The notes below the pieces were generated by a model. The model was not told where the DNA came from. It did not search any database and saw only the letters and a program-made list of their open reading frames with translations. Below are positions 8,416 through 15,803 of a stretch of 64,000 bases of DNA, one piece after another. Position 1 is the first letter of the stretch, and each line of letters begins with the position of its first letter. Both the position numbers and the translations under genes were made by a program. Source of the DNA: Epilithonimonas sp. JDS (GTDB taxonomy: Bacteria; Bacteroidota; Bacteroidia; Flavobacteriales; Weeksellaceae); contig NZ_JAJSAX010000002.1 in NCBI RefSeq assembly GCF_021261315.1, positions 372,001 through 436,000 on the forward strand. The letters are read 5' to 3'.

Positions 8416-10420
8416 TTATTTCGTCTATCATTCGCTTGCTTCTCTCGTCCAGCCTTGATTTTAAAGGAAAGAAAAAGCGGAATGGATTTCTTACAAAGTA
8501 TCGGAAGATCTCCCGGAAAATTTCGCTTGCCTCATTCATTTCAACCTTTCTGGAACGGAACGCCAACAACATTGACAATCCAAAACTGACTGCAAAATTG
8601 AAAAATCCAATCACAAAAACTGTAATAAACGAAATCCAAAATGCGTAAGGTGTGATCACAAAATCTTTACCATAAAGTCCCAGCGCAAAGTTACCAGCCG
8701 CAAATGTAATGTGGCGAATATCAAGATCCAAACCTAAGAAAAGTCCGATTGGCGCAGTGGCTCCCAGGAAAACACCGAACCAAAAATTGGAAATAATTCC
8801 CGCCCAATTTTTAGAATAATATACAGAAAGCTGTTTTGCAATCCGCTGCCCAAAGAAATAATTGATGAACGGATTTTTGGCAATTCTTTTGGGAATTTGA
8901 TAGAAAACCGAATTATTACTGATATTGCCGGAAATCACACCGGAAATGAAAAGAAAAACACCTGCAATACAAGCGTGCAGAATGGCTTTGGACTGAAACG
9001 GATCCAAATCGTACAGCAACTTATTAGATTTATCAAAAGCAAAATTCTGTTTAAAGAGAATTTCCAATCCGTAAATGATAATTAATGAAACCGGAAATGA
9101 TAACAAAACATTACCAACAAATGCTATAAACTGTGATCTGAACAACTGGGAAACCACGTGCGCAAATTCTATATATGTATTTCGGCTATTGCCTTCTGAC
9201 AGTACTTTGGCCATCGTTGCGGCTGTCATCGCCGGCTGTTTGGTCGCCAGTGTAAAGTTCATCAGATAAATCATCACAAATCCCATTGCATAGTTCATAG
9301 AATACAAAAACGCGTGGGCAAAATCACTGGCAGGAATGTAGCTGTACAGCATTTTCAAGACGCAAAGCGCCCCAACGATAACGCCACCGCCGGACGCCTT
9401 CCAAAACATTTTCATATATGCTTTGAGTGTCGACGTAATGTAATGTGTTCCTGTTTCTGCAGTATGATTGGTGATCAGATGTGACATCAGCCTTGTGCTG
9501 TCTGAGACCAAATCGCGAAGATTATTCTTGTGAGATTTGTACTTTAAAATATTAAAAAACAACTGTTTTGAATTAATCAGATAGTCCTGATCATCGTCAA
9601 TCACAAATAGTTTAATAATATCAGACATTCTGTTCAGCTGCTGTCTGATCTTTAGCAAAGACTGATTGGTTTTGCTGGAAATCCCGTATTTCGATGAATT
9701 TTTAAAGGCTAAGTTGACAAACTCCAGACATTGCTCCATATAGATTTTTGTCTGTTTGTAGATCTCATCATTCGAGGAAAATTTGAAATCCGGATTTTGG
9801 TTGAAGTCAGCATTAATGATATCTAACTCATTTTGCAACGCCAGAAAAGGATTGTCAAAATTCCGATATTCCGGTGCCATTTTCACCACATCAACATCCA
9901 GCGCATTCCCGATCACGCGCCAAGCCAGAATATTAAGCGAAAACAAAAGTTCTTTTTTGACGTGAGGATTGCTGATAAACCTATCAATTTTGAGCAACTG
10001 AAAAAGTTCATTCATTTTATCTTCCGGCGAATTCTGGAAAAACTGAAGATCTTTTTTTGGCGTAACCAAAACATTGTCAACCAAATACCAAATTGTATTT
10101 TCGTTTTCTATGGGCGGTAAAACTTTGTTTAGTATTCTCTTTTTGAATTCCGGATAGAAAGCATTTTCCGAAAGAATGTCTGCTTCCGTCAACGAAAGAT
10201 TGAATGGTTTGCCTCTGAAAATATTATGAATATAAAATATCAGATTTTCTTTAATAAGCTCATTATCTTTAAGATAAGCCGTAAAAACACCTAAATCTTC
10301 ACGCTTCAGGCTTGTGATAATTTCGGACAAAGGCTGCAAAGACAAAGTCTCATTTCTCTCACTGAAATAATTCTTTAAAATAACACTGAAACTGTCTTTT
10401 CTAATTAATCTGATTGGCAT
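8393..10420 (-). CDS. Integral membrane protein of the 'SpecificRecomb' (PF10136) family
   Basis: Protein of 675 residues. The N-terminal 330 residues are soluble and mainly helical. The C-terminal half has about seven hydrophobic segments, including GGVIVGALCVLKMLYSYI, MNYAMGFVMIYLMNFTLA and FWISFITVFVIGFFNFAVS. TKQPAMTAATMAKVL and FGVFLGATAPIGLFLGLDLD fit the family named site-specific recombinase (Gcr). No serine- or tyrosine-recombinase catalytic signature is visible and the protein is membrane-embedded, so the name should not be read as a proven activity. It lies 16 bases after mtgA on the same strand, which fits co-transcription with a cell-wall gene, and it overlaps the convergent DUF721 gene by 23 bases. 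Confidence 0.8.
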   Translation of the reverse strand: MPIRLIRKDSFSVILKNYFSERNETLSLQPLSEIITSLKREDLGVFTAYLKDNELIKENLIFYIHNIFRGKPFNLSLTEADILSENAFYPEFKKRILNKVLPPIENENTIWYLVDNVLVTPKKDLQFFQNSPEDKMNELFQLLKIDRFISNPHVKKELLFSLNILAWRVIGNALDVDVVKMAPEYRNFDNPFLALQNELDIINADFNQNPDFKFSSNDEIYKQTKIYMEQCLEFVNLAFKNSSKYGISSKTNQSLLKIRQQLNRMSDIIKLFVIDDDQDYLINSKQLFFNILKYKSHKNNLRDLVSDSTRLMSHLITNHTAETGTHYITSTLKAYMKMFWKASGGGVIVGALCVLKMLYSYIPASDFAHAFLYSMNYAMGFVMIYLMNFTLATKQPAMTAATMAKVLSEGNSRNTYIEFAHVVSQLFRSQFIAFVGNVLLSFPVSLIIIYGLEILFKQNFAFDKSNKLLYDLDPFQSKAILHACIAGVFLFISGVISGNISNNSVFYQIPKRIAKNPFINYFFGQRIAKQLSVYYSKNWAGIISNFWFGVFLGATAPIGLFLGLDLDIRHITFAAGNFALGLYGKDFVITPYAFWISFITVFVIGFFNFAVSFGLSMLLAFRSRKVEMNEASEIFREIFRYFVRNPFRFFFPLKSRLDERSKRMIDEITTGSTDH

Positions 10421-10427
10421 CTTAGCA

Positions 10428-10435
10428 CAAAAGTA
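10428..10435 (-). promoter_or_regulatory. Possible -7 box in the mtgA-membrane protein gap
   Basis: Reverse strand TACTTTTG matches TAnnTTTG and fills most of the 16-base gap before the gene at 10420. Transcription from it would give almost no leader. Could equally be chance. Confidence 0.3.
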
Positions 10436-10436
10436 A

Positions 10437-11084
10437 TCATTTCAGAACAATATTGTTCATCTGTCTCATGATCCAGTTGTGTTTTTTATTGAGGTAAGCA
10501 CTCGGATTTTTCGGGTCGTATTTTTTAGGATTTGGCAAAACTGCTGCGATCCAGGCGGCTTCACTTTTCGTAAGATCTTTTGCCGGTTTGTTGTAATAAT
10601 ACTGAGCGGCAGCCTCGATTCCGAAAACACCCTGTCCCATTTCTATCACATTAAGATATCTTTCCAGAATAATATCTTTCCCCCAGATTTTTTCGATGAT
10701 AAATGTATAAATAGCTTCTAGTCCTTTTCTCAACCAGCTTCTGCCCTGCCAGAGAAAAACATTTTTTGCAGTTTGCTGAGAAATTGTACTTCCGCCTCTT
10801 ACAACTTTTCCTTTCTTATCATTTTTCTTCATCGCTTTTTCGATTGCTTTATAATCGAAACCATTGTGATTGAAAAAGGCCTGATCTTCGGAAGCTAAAA
10901 CAGCTTTTTTGATGTTATTTCCCATATCATCATAAGAAATATAATCGCGGTGCATTTTTCCGTATTTGAAAACACTTCCCAACTGCGTCCACGTAATCGG
11001 CGGGTTGAAAAACAAACCAAAAATCACGAAAAGTATATTAGCTATAATGAGTATAAAAATCAGTCTCTTGATAAACTTCCACAT
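10437..11084 (-). CDS. mtgA: Monofunctional biosynthetic peptidoglycan transglycosylase
   Basis: Family 51 glycosyltransferase of 215 residues that polymerises lipid II into glycan strands at the inner membrane. One N-terminal membrane helix (residues 4-25). Motif 1 is EDQAFFNHNGFD with catalytic Glu66; motif 2 is RGGSTISQQTAKN (about 96-108); then RKGLEA and the KDIILERYLNVIEMGQGVFG block with the second catalytic Glu; motif 5 is KSEAAWIAAVLPNPKKYDP. No transpeptidase domain follows, so this is MtgA and not a class A PBP. Start chosen at the ATG directly before the membrane helix. Confidence 0.96.
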   Translation of the reverse strand: MWKFIKRLIFILIIANILFVIFGLFFNPPITWTQLGSVFKYGKMHRDYISYDDMGNNIKKAVLASEDQAFFNHNGFDYKAIEKAMKKNDKKGKVVRGGSTISQQTAKNVFLWQGRSWLRKGLEAIYTFIIEKIWGKDIILERYLNVIEMGQGVFGIEAAAQYYYNKPAKDLTKSEAAWIAAVLPNPKKYDPKNPSAYLNKKHNWIMRQMNNIVLK

Positions 11085-11215
11085 ATTGCAACAAAATTTT
11101 CAGCGAAAATAAAACAAAAAAATATTTTATAAGGTCAAACTATGATGAAGAAATTTATAATAATTGAATTTTTGAGGATTTAATAAAATGAAAAATTACA
11201 CTGCTTATATTTTTT

Positions 11216-11250
11216 GAGTGACCTCGACAGGATTCAAACCCATAACCTTC
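11216..11250 (-). pseudogene. tRNA 3'-half remnant
   Basis: The reverse strand reads a T-arm-like GGGTTTGAATCC followed by TGTCGAGGTCACTC, like the T-arm and acceptor 3' strand of a tRNA. No D-arm or anticodon arm precedes it. It sits just outside the duplicated tRNA-Arg region and looks like a truncated tRNA. Confidence 0.5.
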
Positions 11251-11286
11251 AAAAACAAAAAACCTCACAATAAAAATTGTGAGGTT
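11251..11286 (-). terminator. Terminator after the decayed tRNA-Arg copy
   Basis: Perfect 11-bp stem AACCTCACAAT/ATTGTGAGGTT (11261-11271 with 11276-11286) with a T-rich tail on the reverse strand. It is a near-duplicate of the terminator at 11604-11631, in the same position relative to a tRNA-Arg copy. Confidence 0.85.
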
Positions 11287-11290
11287 CTTG

Positions 11291-11363
11291 TGAGCGCGTC
11301 AGGATTAGAACCTGAGACCGTCCCGATTAAAATCGGGATGCTCTATCCAGCTAAGCTTAGCAT
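11291..11363 (-). pseudogene. Decayed tRNA-Arg copy
   Basis: Aligns along its length with the intact tRNA-Arg at 11637-11710. The acceptor 3' strand and T-stem are kept (CCTGACGCGCTC), but the T-loop has changed from TTCGAAT to TTCTAAT. The 5' acceptor strand is lost (reads TGCTAAG instead of GGGTGCG). The anticodon arm is replaced by a 7-bp hairpin TCCCGAT/ATCGGGA with a 4-base loop, so no normal 7-base anticodon loop exists. Confidence 0.8.
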
Positions 11364-11512
11364 TAATCTATAATCTTGATTTTGCTTTTCCAAAACTTGA
11401 TTCCGAGTTCTCTTTTATTGGCAGAAATTTTGTCAGTGACCTTTTTAGAATAAACAATTTGCCAATCTTTCGTTTTTGCCGTAAATCGAGAATAATTTGA
11501 TAAATATTTCAT
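11363..11512 (-). CDS. 49-residue ORF between tRNA-Arg copies
   Basis: Starts MKYLSNYSRFTAKTKDWQIV and ends WKSKIKIID; lysine-rich, no membrane segment, no recognised family. The codon pattern (DKISANKRELGIKFW) looks protein-like. The ATG overlaps in ATGA style with the end of another open stretch upstream (SETINKFFVDHTSEELNERL, stop at about 11508), which itself has no visible start. The arrangement suggests the remains of two coupled genes left between a duplicated tRNA. The stop codon abuts the decayed tRNA-Arg. Expression is uncertain. Confidence 0.35.
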   Translation of the reverse strand: MKYLSNYSRFTAKTKDWQIVYSKKVTDKISANKRELGIKFWKSKIKIID

Positions 11513-11603
11513 AAACGTTCATTCAATTCTTCTGATGTATGATCAACAAAAAATTTATTAATAGTTTCGGAAAAAAGAATGCAAACTTAAAACATACTAA
11601 AAC

Positions 11604-11631
11604 AAAAAACCTCACAATCAAATTGTGAGGT
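11604..11631 (-). terminator. Terminator after tRNA-Arg
   Basis: Stem ACCTCACAAT/ATTGTGAGGT (11609-11618 with 11622-11631) and a T-rich tail on the reverse strand, six bases after the tRNA-Arg 3' end. Confidence 0.85.
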
Positions 11632-11636
11632 CCTTG

Positions 11637-11710
11637 TGAGCGCGTCAGGATTCGAACCTGAGACCGTCTGCTTAGAAGGCAGATGCTCTATCCAGCTGAG
11701 CTACGCACCC
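11637..11710 (-). tRNA. tRNA-Arg (anticodon TCT)
   Basis: Complete cloverleaf of 74 bases on the reverse strand: acceptor GGGTGCG with CGCGCTC, D-arm GCTCAGCTGGATAGAGC, anticodon arm TCTGC-CTTCTAA-GCAGA with anticodon TCT, T-arm TCAGG-TTCGAAT-CCTGA, discriminator A. CCA is not encoded. It follows tRNA-Ser and tRNA-Pro on the same strand and is followed by a strong terminator. Confidence 0.95.
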
Positions 11711-11722
11711 GAAGGTTGTATA

Positions 11723-11791
11723 AAGTGATTCGCTTCCTGAATACCGTTCCGATCGAAATCGGAATGCTCTATCCAGCTGAGCTACGCACTC
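11723..11791 (-). pseudogene. Second decayed tRNA-Arg copy (5' part kept)
   Basis: The 5' acceptor strand and D-arm GAGTGCGTAGCTCAGCTGG plus ATAGAGC are intact and match tRNA-Arg. The anticodon arm is replaced by a 7-bp hairpin TTCCGAT/ATCGGAA with 4-base loop, and the T-stem has lost pairing (CAGGAAGCGAATC). The acceptor 3' strand is not found. It lies between tRNA-Pro and the intact tRNA-Arg. Confidence 0.75.
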
Positions 11792-11824
11792 ATTTGTAAT
11801 TTTTCTGAAAATTACTAAAAATTG

Positions 11825-11899
11825 TCGGGGCGGCAGGATTCGAACCTGCGACCTCCTGGTCCCAAACCAGGCGCGATGACCGGACTACGCTACGCCCCG
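11825..11899 (-). tRNA. tRNA-Pro (anticodon TGG)
   Basis: Cloverleaf of 75 bases on the reverse strand: acceptor CGGGGCG/CGCCCCG, anticodon arm CCTGG-TTTGGGA-CCAGG with anticodon TGG, T-arm GCAGG-TTCGAAT-CCTGC, discriminator A. The starting CGGGG acceptor is typical of tRNA-Pro. CCA not encoded. Confidence 0.95.
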
Positions 11900-11918
11900 A
11901 TAAGTCATCTTGGAGTTG

Positions 11919-12005
11919 CGGAGAGTAAGGGATTCGAACCCTTGGAACCGTTTCCAGTTCGCTTGTTTAGCAAACAAGTCCTTTCGGCCTCTCAGGCAAC
12001 TCTCC
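11919..12005 (-). tRNA. tRNA-Ser (anticodon GCT)
   Basis: Class II tRNA of 87 bases on the reverse strand with a long variable arm (GAACTGGAAACGGTTC). Acceptor GGAGAGT/ACTCTCC, anticodon arm CTTGT-TTGCTAA-ACAAG with anticodon GCT, T-arm AAGGG-TTCGAAT-CCCTT, discriminator G as expected for serine. Confidence 0.95.
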
Positions 12006-12100
12006 TTGCAGTTTCAGAGATATATTCTATTCCGTTATTGCGAGTGCAAATATAGAAGACTTTTCCATAACTACCAAAACTTTTTCTTCATTTTTTTTCA

Positions 12101-12108
12101 TATTTTTG
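12101..12108 (+). promoter_or_regulatory. -7 promoter box for the amidase gene
   Basis: TATTTTTG, exact TAnnTTTG match, 29 bases before the ATG at 12138. No TTG at -33. Confidence 0.45.
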
Positions 12109-12137
12109 AATGAAATTTAAACTCAAAACAAACAACA

Positions 12138-13145
12138 ATGCGTAATTCATTATATCTCACAACTTTAGGAATCCTGATTATTTCGTGCGGTTCACAACAA
12201 AAAACTGTAAAAAGTAAAACACCCGTAAAATCTACTACTCCAGTCGCACTCGTTCCTGTAAAAAAACCGGAAATCAAACAGGACGAAGGTGAATATTACA
12301 AAGTAAATATTGCGGATATTACGAAGAATGATAATACTGTAAGCTACGGTTCTATCGTAAGTGCGAATCCGGCAGGATACAAAGTGACCAAAAACTATTT
12401 CCCTTCTGTCGGGCAGAATTTCCGTCAGCGTTATATAATTTTACATTATACTGTATTAGATGATGAGAAATCCATATCAACTCTTACACAACAAGCGGTA
12501 AGCGCACATTACCTTGTGAATACATTACCTGATAAAGAAATCTATCAATTTGTAGATGAAAACAAACGTTCTTACCACGCAGGCGTCAGCAATTGGAGAA
12601 AAGATCAAAATCTAAACGATACATCTATTGGAATAGAAATCGTAAATATGGGTTACACAGTCGATTCTACAGGCCTGAGAGTTTTCACTCCGTTTCCAGA
12701 GGAGCAAATCAAGAAAGTCGCCGCTTTGGTGAAGGACCTTGTCGTTAGATACAACATCCAGCCAACTAATGTTCTCGCACATTCCGACATCGCGCCAACC
12801 AGAAAACAAGACCCAGGTCCACTTTTCCCTTGGAAGAGACTTTACGACGAATATCAAATCGGGATGTGGTATGACGAAACCGCGAAACAGACTTTCCTCA
12901 ATCAAATCTTAACTACCAATGAAATTACTTTACAATACAATAATCCTGAATTTGTTTCCAGAGTTCAGCAACAGCTGGCTCAGTTTGGCTATGCATTGAA
13001 TGTGAATGGCGTTTGGGACAAAGCTACAAAGCAAACCATTGAGGCTTTCCAATTTCATTTCCGACCAATGAATTACAGTGGGATTGTGGATGCGGAGACG
13101 TTGGCGATTTTGCAGGCTTTGATTCAGAAGTATCCGCAGAAGTAA
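12138..13145 (+). CDS. N-acetylmuramoyl-L-alanine amidase lipoprotein (Amidase_2 + PG-binding)
   Basis: Cell-wall amidase of 335 residues. Lipoprotein signal MRNSLYLTTLGILIISC with Cys17 as lipid acceptor. The Amidase_2 (AmpD/PGRP-like) zinc domain spans about residues 85-250: YIILHYTVLD gives the first His ligand, AHSDIAPTRKQDPGPLFPW gives the second His and the DPG aspartate, and SIGIEIVNMG is the conserved core strand. A peptidoglycan-binding type 1 domain fills the last 60 residues (VQQQLAQFGYALNVNGVWD, TIEAFQFHF). It should sit in the periplasm, lipid-anchored, cutting stem peptides from glycan strands. The next gene starts 11 bases downstream. Confidence 0.93.
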   Translation: MRNSLYLTTLGILIISCGSQQKTVKSKTPVKSTTPVALVPVKKPEIKQDEGEYYKVNIADITKNDNTVSYGSIVSANPAGYKVTKNYFPSVGQNFRQRYIILHYTVLDDEKSISTLTQQAVSAHYLVNTLPDKEIYQFVDENKRSYHAGVSNWRKDQNLNDTSIGIEIVNMGYTVDSTGLRVFTPFPEEQIKKVAALVKDLVVRYNIQPTNVLAHSDIAPTRKQDPGPLFPWKRLYDEYQIGMWYDETAKQTFLNQILTTNEITLQYNNPEFVSRVQQQLAQFGYALNVNGVWDKATKQTIEAFQFHFRPMNYSGIVDAETLAILQALIQKYPQK

Positions 13146-13156
13146 TTAGATAGTTT

Positions 13157-13822
13157 ATGCAAATCACAAGTCGTAAACTAAACAGTAATGAAAATGTTAA
13201 ACTGTCATTAAGCATTAAGGAATTAGAGAAAGCCAATGATTTGAAAATAAATTGGCTTGTGATTTTTTCGTTATTGATATCAACTTGCTTATTTGCTATT
13301 CATATCTATTATTATGACAAGTCTAATTGGTCATTACTTTCAAAATTCTTGGTCTGTCTTTGTCCAATCATAATGTGGATTTACATTGAAAACAGAGTCA
13401 AAATAAAAAAACAAAGCAATAGAGATTTAAACAAAATGCAAGAGTTCAAATCTAAGAACTCAATTGATATTATTGAAATCAATGCTAGTCGAATTGTTGA
13501 GTTTCTGGAAAATGATGATGAAAGTACTCTTTATTTGATTGAAAATATAAATGGAGAATCAATTTATCTTTGGGACGAGCAATATTTTATTTCTGAAAAC
13601 AATCCTTTTCCTTGTGATAAATTTGACATTTATCTCGACGATATTTTTATAAAGTTAATCGGAGAAAAAGTATTTTGCAAAGGCGACAGAATTGAATCAA
13701 TAAAAATTTCCGGCGAAGATAAATGGAAATATTTCCAGAAAGGATTTCCTCAAGACTTAGAAATTGAAAAGAGAAATCTAGACGAAGTTATTGGTGAAAT
13801 TGAAAAATTTAAGAAGAATTGA
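13157..13822 (+). CDS. Unknown membrane protein with two N-terminal helices
   Basis: Protein of 221 residues with no recognised family. Two hydrophobic segments (about residues 33-53 and 60-78) lie in the first third: INWLVIFSLLISTCLFAIHI and LLSKFLVCLCPIIMWIYI. The remaining 140 residues are soluble and acidic, with a possible beta-sheet region around IYLWDEQYF. It starts 11 bases after the amidase stop, so it may share that transcript. Codon use is as AT-rich as its neighbours. Confidence 0.7.
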   Translation: MQITSRKLNSNENVKLSLSIKELEKANDLKINWLVIFSLLISTCLFAIHIYYYDKSNWSLLSKFLVCLCPIIMWIYIENRVKIKKQSNRDLNKMQEFKSKNSIDIIEINASRIVEFLENDDESTLYLIENINGESIYLWDEQYFISENNPFPCDKFDIYLDDIFIKLIGEKVFCKGDRIESIKISGEDKWKYFQKGFPQDLEIEKRNLDEVIGEIEKFKKN

Positions 13823-13863
13823 ATACTTCACGATTTCAATTAAAAAAAATCTGCACAAGTGAG

Positions 13864-14409
13864 ATGAAAACTACTTTAAAAACTGAAAGATTAAATTTAA
13901 GACCGATTTCTGAAAACGATATTGAAAGCATTTTTGACCTGCAATCTTTAGAACAAACTTCCAAATTCAATACTTCGAAATCCCCGAGTGACATTAATGA
14001 AACAAAAATCAATGTCGAGAAATGGATTGCGGAAAACAATAAAGAAAACACCAAGCATTTTACATTTGCAATCGAATTGATTGATGAGGAAAAATTCATC
14101 GGATTAATTGGATTGCATCTGGGAAAAGAACATTACAAAAATGCCGAAGTTTGGTTTCAATTCGATTACAGATTTTGGAACAAAGGTTATGCAACGGAAA
14201 GCTTAAGAAAAATAATAGACTTTGGTTTCGAAACCTTGAAGCTTCACAGAATTGAAGCTGGTTGTGCAGTTGATAATATTGGTTCATTCAGCGTTTTAGA
14301 AAAAGTGGGGATGTTGAGAGAAGCACACACGAGACAATTATTACCTTTAAAATCTGGTTGGTCGGATAATTATGGATATGCTATGTTATCCAGTGATGAG
14401 AGAAAATAA
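13864..14409 (+). CDS. GNAT N-acetyltransferase (RimJ/RimL type)
   Basis: Acetyl-CoA-dependent acetyltransferase of 181 residues. The N-terminus MKTTLKTERLNLRPISENDI is the typical RimJ/RimL beginning. Motif A is YRFWNKGYATESLRKIIDFG (acetyl-CoA pyrophosphate loop Q/R-x-x-G-x-A as NKGYAT), followed by HRIEAGCAVDNIGSFSVLEKVGM, the usual end of the fold. The open frame extends 15 codons further upstream to a TTG that overlaps the previous gene, but the ATG at 13864 fits the family start. Acceptor substrate unknown; an amino group of a small molecule or ribosomal protein is possible. Confidence 0.88.
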   Translation: MKTTLKTERLNLRPISENDIESIFDLQSLEQTSKFNTSKSPSDINETKINVEKWIAENNKENTKHFTFAIELIDEEKFIGLIGLHLGKEHYKNAEVWFQFDYRFWNKGYATESLRKIIDFGFETLKLHRIEAGCAVDNIGSFSVLEKVGMLREAHTRQLLPLKSGWSDNYGYAMLSSDERK

Positions 14410-14517
14410 TTAATGAAATTTAAAAATTATTCTATTCAATTATTCTGAATCTAAAGTTTTGAAATTTATTTTTTTTAAATTCCTATTCATAAATATTCAC
14501 AGAAATAAATTTATAAT

Positions 14518-14883
14518 ATGACAAAAGGTGAAATTTTTTGGGCAAGCAATAAAGAGAACAACCCACATCCAATAGTTTTTATGGAACGTATTGATATTTC
14601 AAGATTTAAGGCTTGTATATTAAGCACTAAAGAGACGAATGGAAATATACTGATGAGTGAAGAACATTTTCTATCACACGATAATCAAAACAATCCCTAC
14701 TCCATAATTTTCAATAATACACATTTGATTACTGGCGATTCCTTTATAAAAATGAATTTTTGGCTTAGAGGAGATATTGCTCAGGGAAAATTAACAAGGG
14801 AAGGAATTGAATTTATAGAAAAACATATTACTGAAAAACCTGTGCTTTGTCCCGCTCCAATTTGGATTTACAGACAAGAATAA
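14518..14883 (+). CDS. Unknown 121-residue protein
   Basis: Starts MTKGEIFWASNKENNPHPIV and ends CPAPIWIYRQE. No signal peptide or membrane helix. The opening KGEIFWA...HPIVFMERID, followed by ACILSTKETN, has a faint likeness to the N-terminal strands of MazF/PemK toxins (GDIW...HPvvvl), but the conserved toxin residues are not all seen and no antitoxin gene is adjacent. I call it unknown. It ends at a bidirectional terminator shared with prmA. Confidence 0.65.
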   Translation: MTKGEIFWASNKENNPHPIVFMERIDISRFKACILSTKETNGNILMSEEHFLSHDNQNNPYSIIFNNTHLITGDSFIKMNFWLRGDIAQGKLTREGIEFIEKHITEKPVLCPAPIWIYRQE

Positions 14884-14901
14884 TTAAGTTTAGTTATAAA
14901 T

Positions 14902-14931
14902 AAAGCCTCGAAAACTAATTTCCGAGGCTTA
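14902..14931. terminator. Bidirectional terminator between convergent genes
   Basis: Stem AAGCCTCG/CGAGGCTT (14903-14910 with 14923-14930), flanked by A-rich sequence on the left and T-rich on the right. It serves the gene ending at 14883 and prmA ending at 14950. Confidence 0.8.
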
Positions 14932-14949
14932 TCGTTTTATTAATAAATC

Positions 14950-15777
14950 TTATTTACTCAACAACAAAGAAACCCACTCTTCTCTCTGGATTTTCTTCTC
15001 CAGCTTCAGATTTTGTTCTGTGCAAACTTCCAGAATATCATCCACATCGAAGAAGCAAAGTCCGGACAGCAGTAGTTTTCCGCCGTCTTCCAAGACGGAA
15101 ACATACGTCGGAATATCAGAAATCAAGATATTTCTATTGATGTTTGCCAGGATGATTTCAAATTTTTCTTTCCCAAGATTGTCAGCTGTTCCCAACTCGA
15201 TGTCCAATTCTACATTGTTACGCACTGCGTTTTCTTTGGAATTTTCTACAGACCATTCATCGATGTCGATGGCAACGGTTCTGCCCGCTCCTTTTTGCTT
15301 TGCGAAGATGGCCAAAACCGAAGTTCCGCAACCCATATCAAGCACTTTTTTGTTCTCCAAATCCATATCCAACATTTGCTGAATCATCAGGTGCGTTGTA
15401 GGATGATGACCTGTTCCGAAAGACATTTTTGGCTGAATTACAATCTCGTGCATATTCGGCTCCGAGTCGTGGAATTCGGCTCGGATTAGGACTTTATCTT
15501 CCACATTGATGGGTGAGAAATTCTTTTCCCATTCCTCGTTCCAATTGATGTTCGGCATTTCTTCGTAGGTGTAAGAAATCTCGACCTCATCATTTTGAAG
15601 GAGATAAATATTTTTTAATTCTTCTTCTTTGAAAAGGTCTTTTTGAATATAACCCAGGATGCCGTCATACTCTTCCGTGAAGCTGTCAAAACCGATTTCT
15701 ATCAGTTCTGCCATCAATATTTCGTTCCAAGGTTGGAGAGGTTTTATTTTAAAATTGAATTCCAGGTAAACTGCCAT
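14950..15777 (-). CDS. prmA: Ribosomal protein L11 methyltransferase
   Basis: SAM-dependent enzyme of 275 residues that trimethylates lysines and the N-terminus of ribosomal protein L11. The C-terminal Rossmann domain has motif I VLDMGCGTSVLAIFA, preceded by MSFGTGHHPTTHLM, a PrmA signature. AIDIDEWSVENSKENA is the acidic SAM-ribose contact and LANINRNIL is the NPPY-equivalent motif IV. The N-terminal 110 residues form the L11-recognition domain. Stand-alone gene with its own -7 box 15 bases upstream. Confidence 0.96.
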   Translation of the reverse strand: MAVYLEFNFKIKPLQPWNEILMAELIEIGFDSFTEEYDGILGYIQKDLFKEEELKNIYLLQNDEVEISYTYEEMPNINWNEEWEKNFSPINVEDKVLIRAEFHDSEPNMHEIVIQPKMSFGTGHHPTTHLMIQQMLDMDLENKKVLDMGCGTSVLAIFAKQKGAGRTVAIDIDEWSVENSKENAVRNNVELDIELGTADNLGKEKFEIILANINRNILISDIPTYVSVLEDGGKLLLSGLCFFDVDDILEVCTEQNLKLEKKIQREEWVSLLLSK

Positions 15778-15791
15778 TGTTTATTTTTTTG

Positions 15792-15799
15792 CAAATTTA
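15792..15799 (-). promoter_or_regulatory. -7 promoter box for prmA
   Basis: Reverse strand TAAATTTG, exact TAnnTTTG match, 15 bases before the prmA ATG, implying a very short leader. Confidence 0.45.
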
Positions 15800-15803
15800 G
15801 TTT

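Noticed and set aside
8393-10420. Integrase or mobile-element recombinase
   Set aside because: The family name suggests this, but the protein is multi-spanning membrane and has no recombinase catalytic signature; no att-like repeats flank it.
11822-12055. Short forward frames over the tRNA cluster
   Set aside because: They run through tRNA-Pro and tRNA-Ser; such spurious frames over tRNA genes are well known artefacts.
14518-14883. MazF/PemK toxin
   Set aside because: Only the opening strands look similar; key residues are not clear and no antitoxin gene is next to it.
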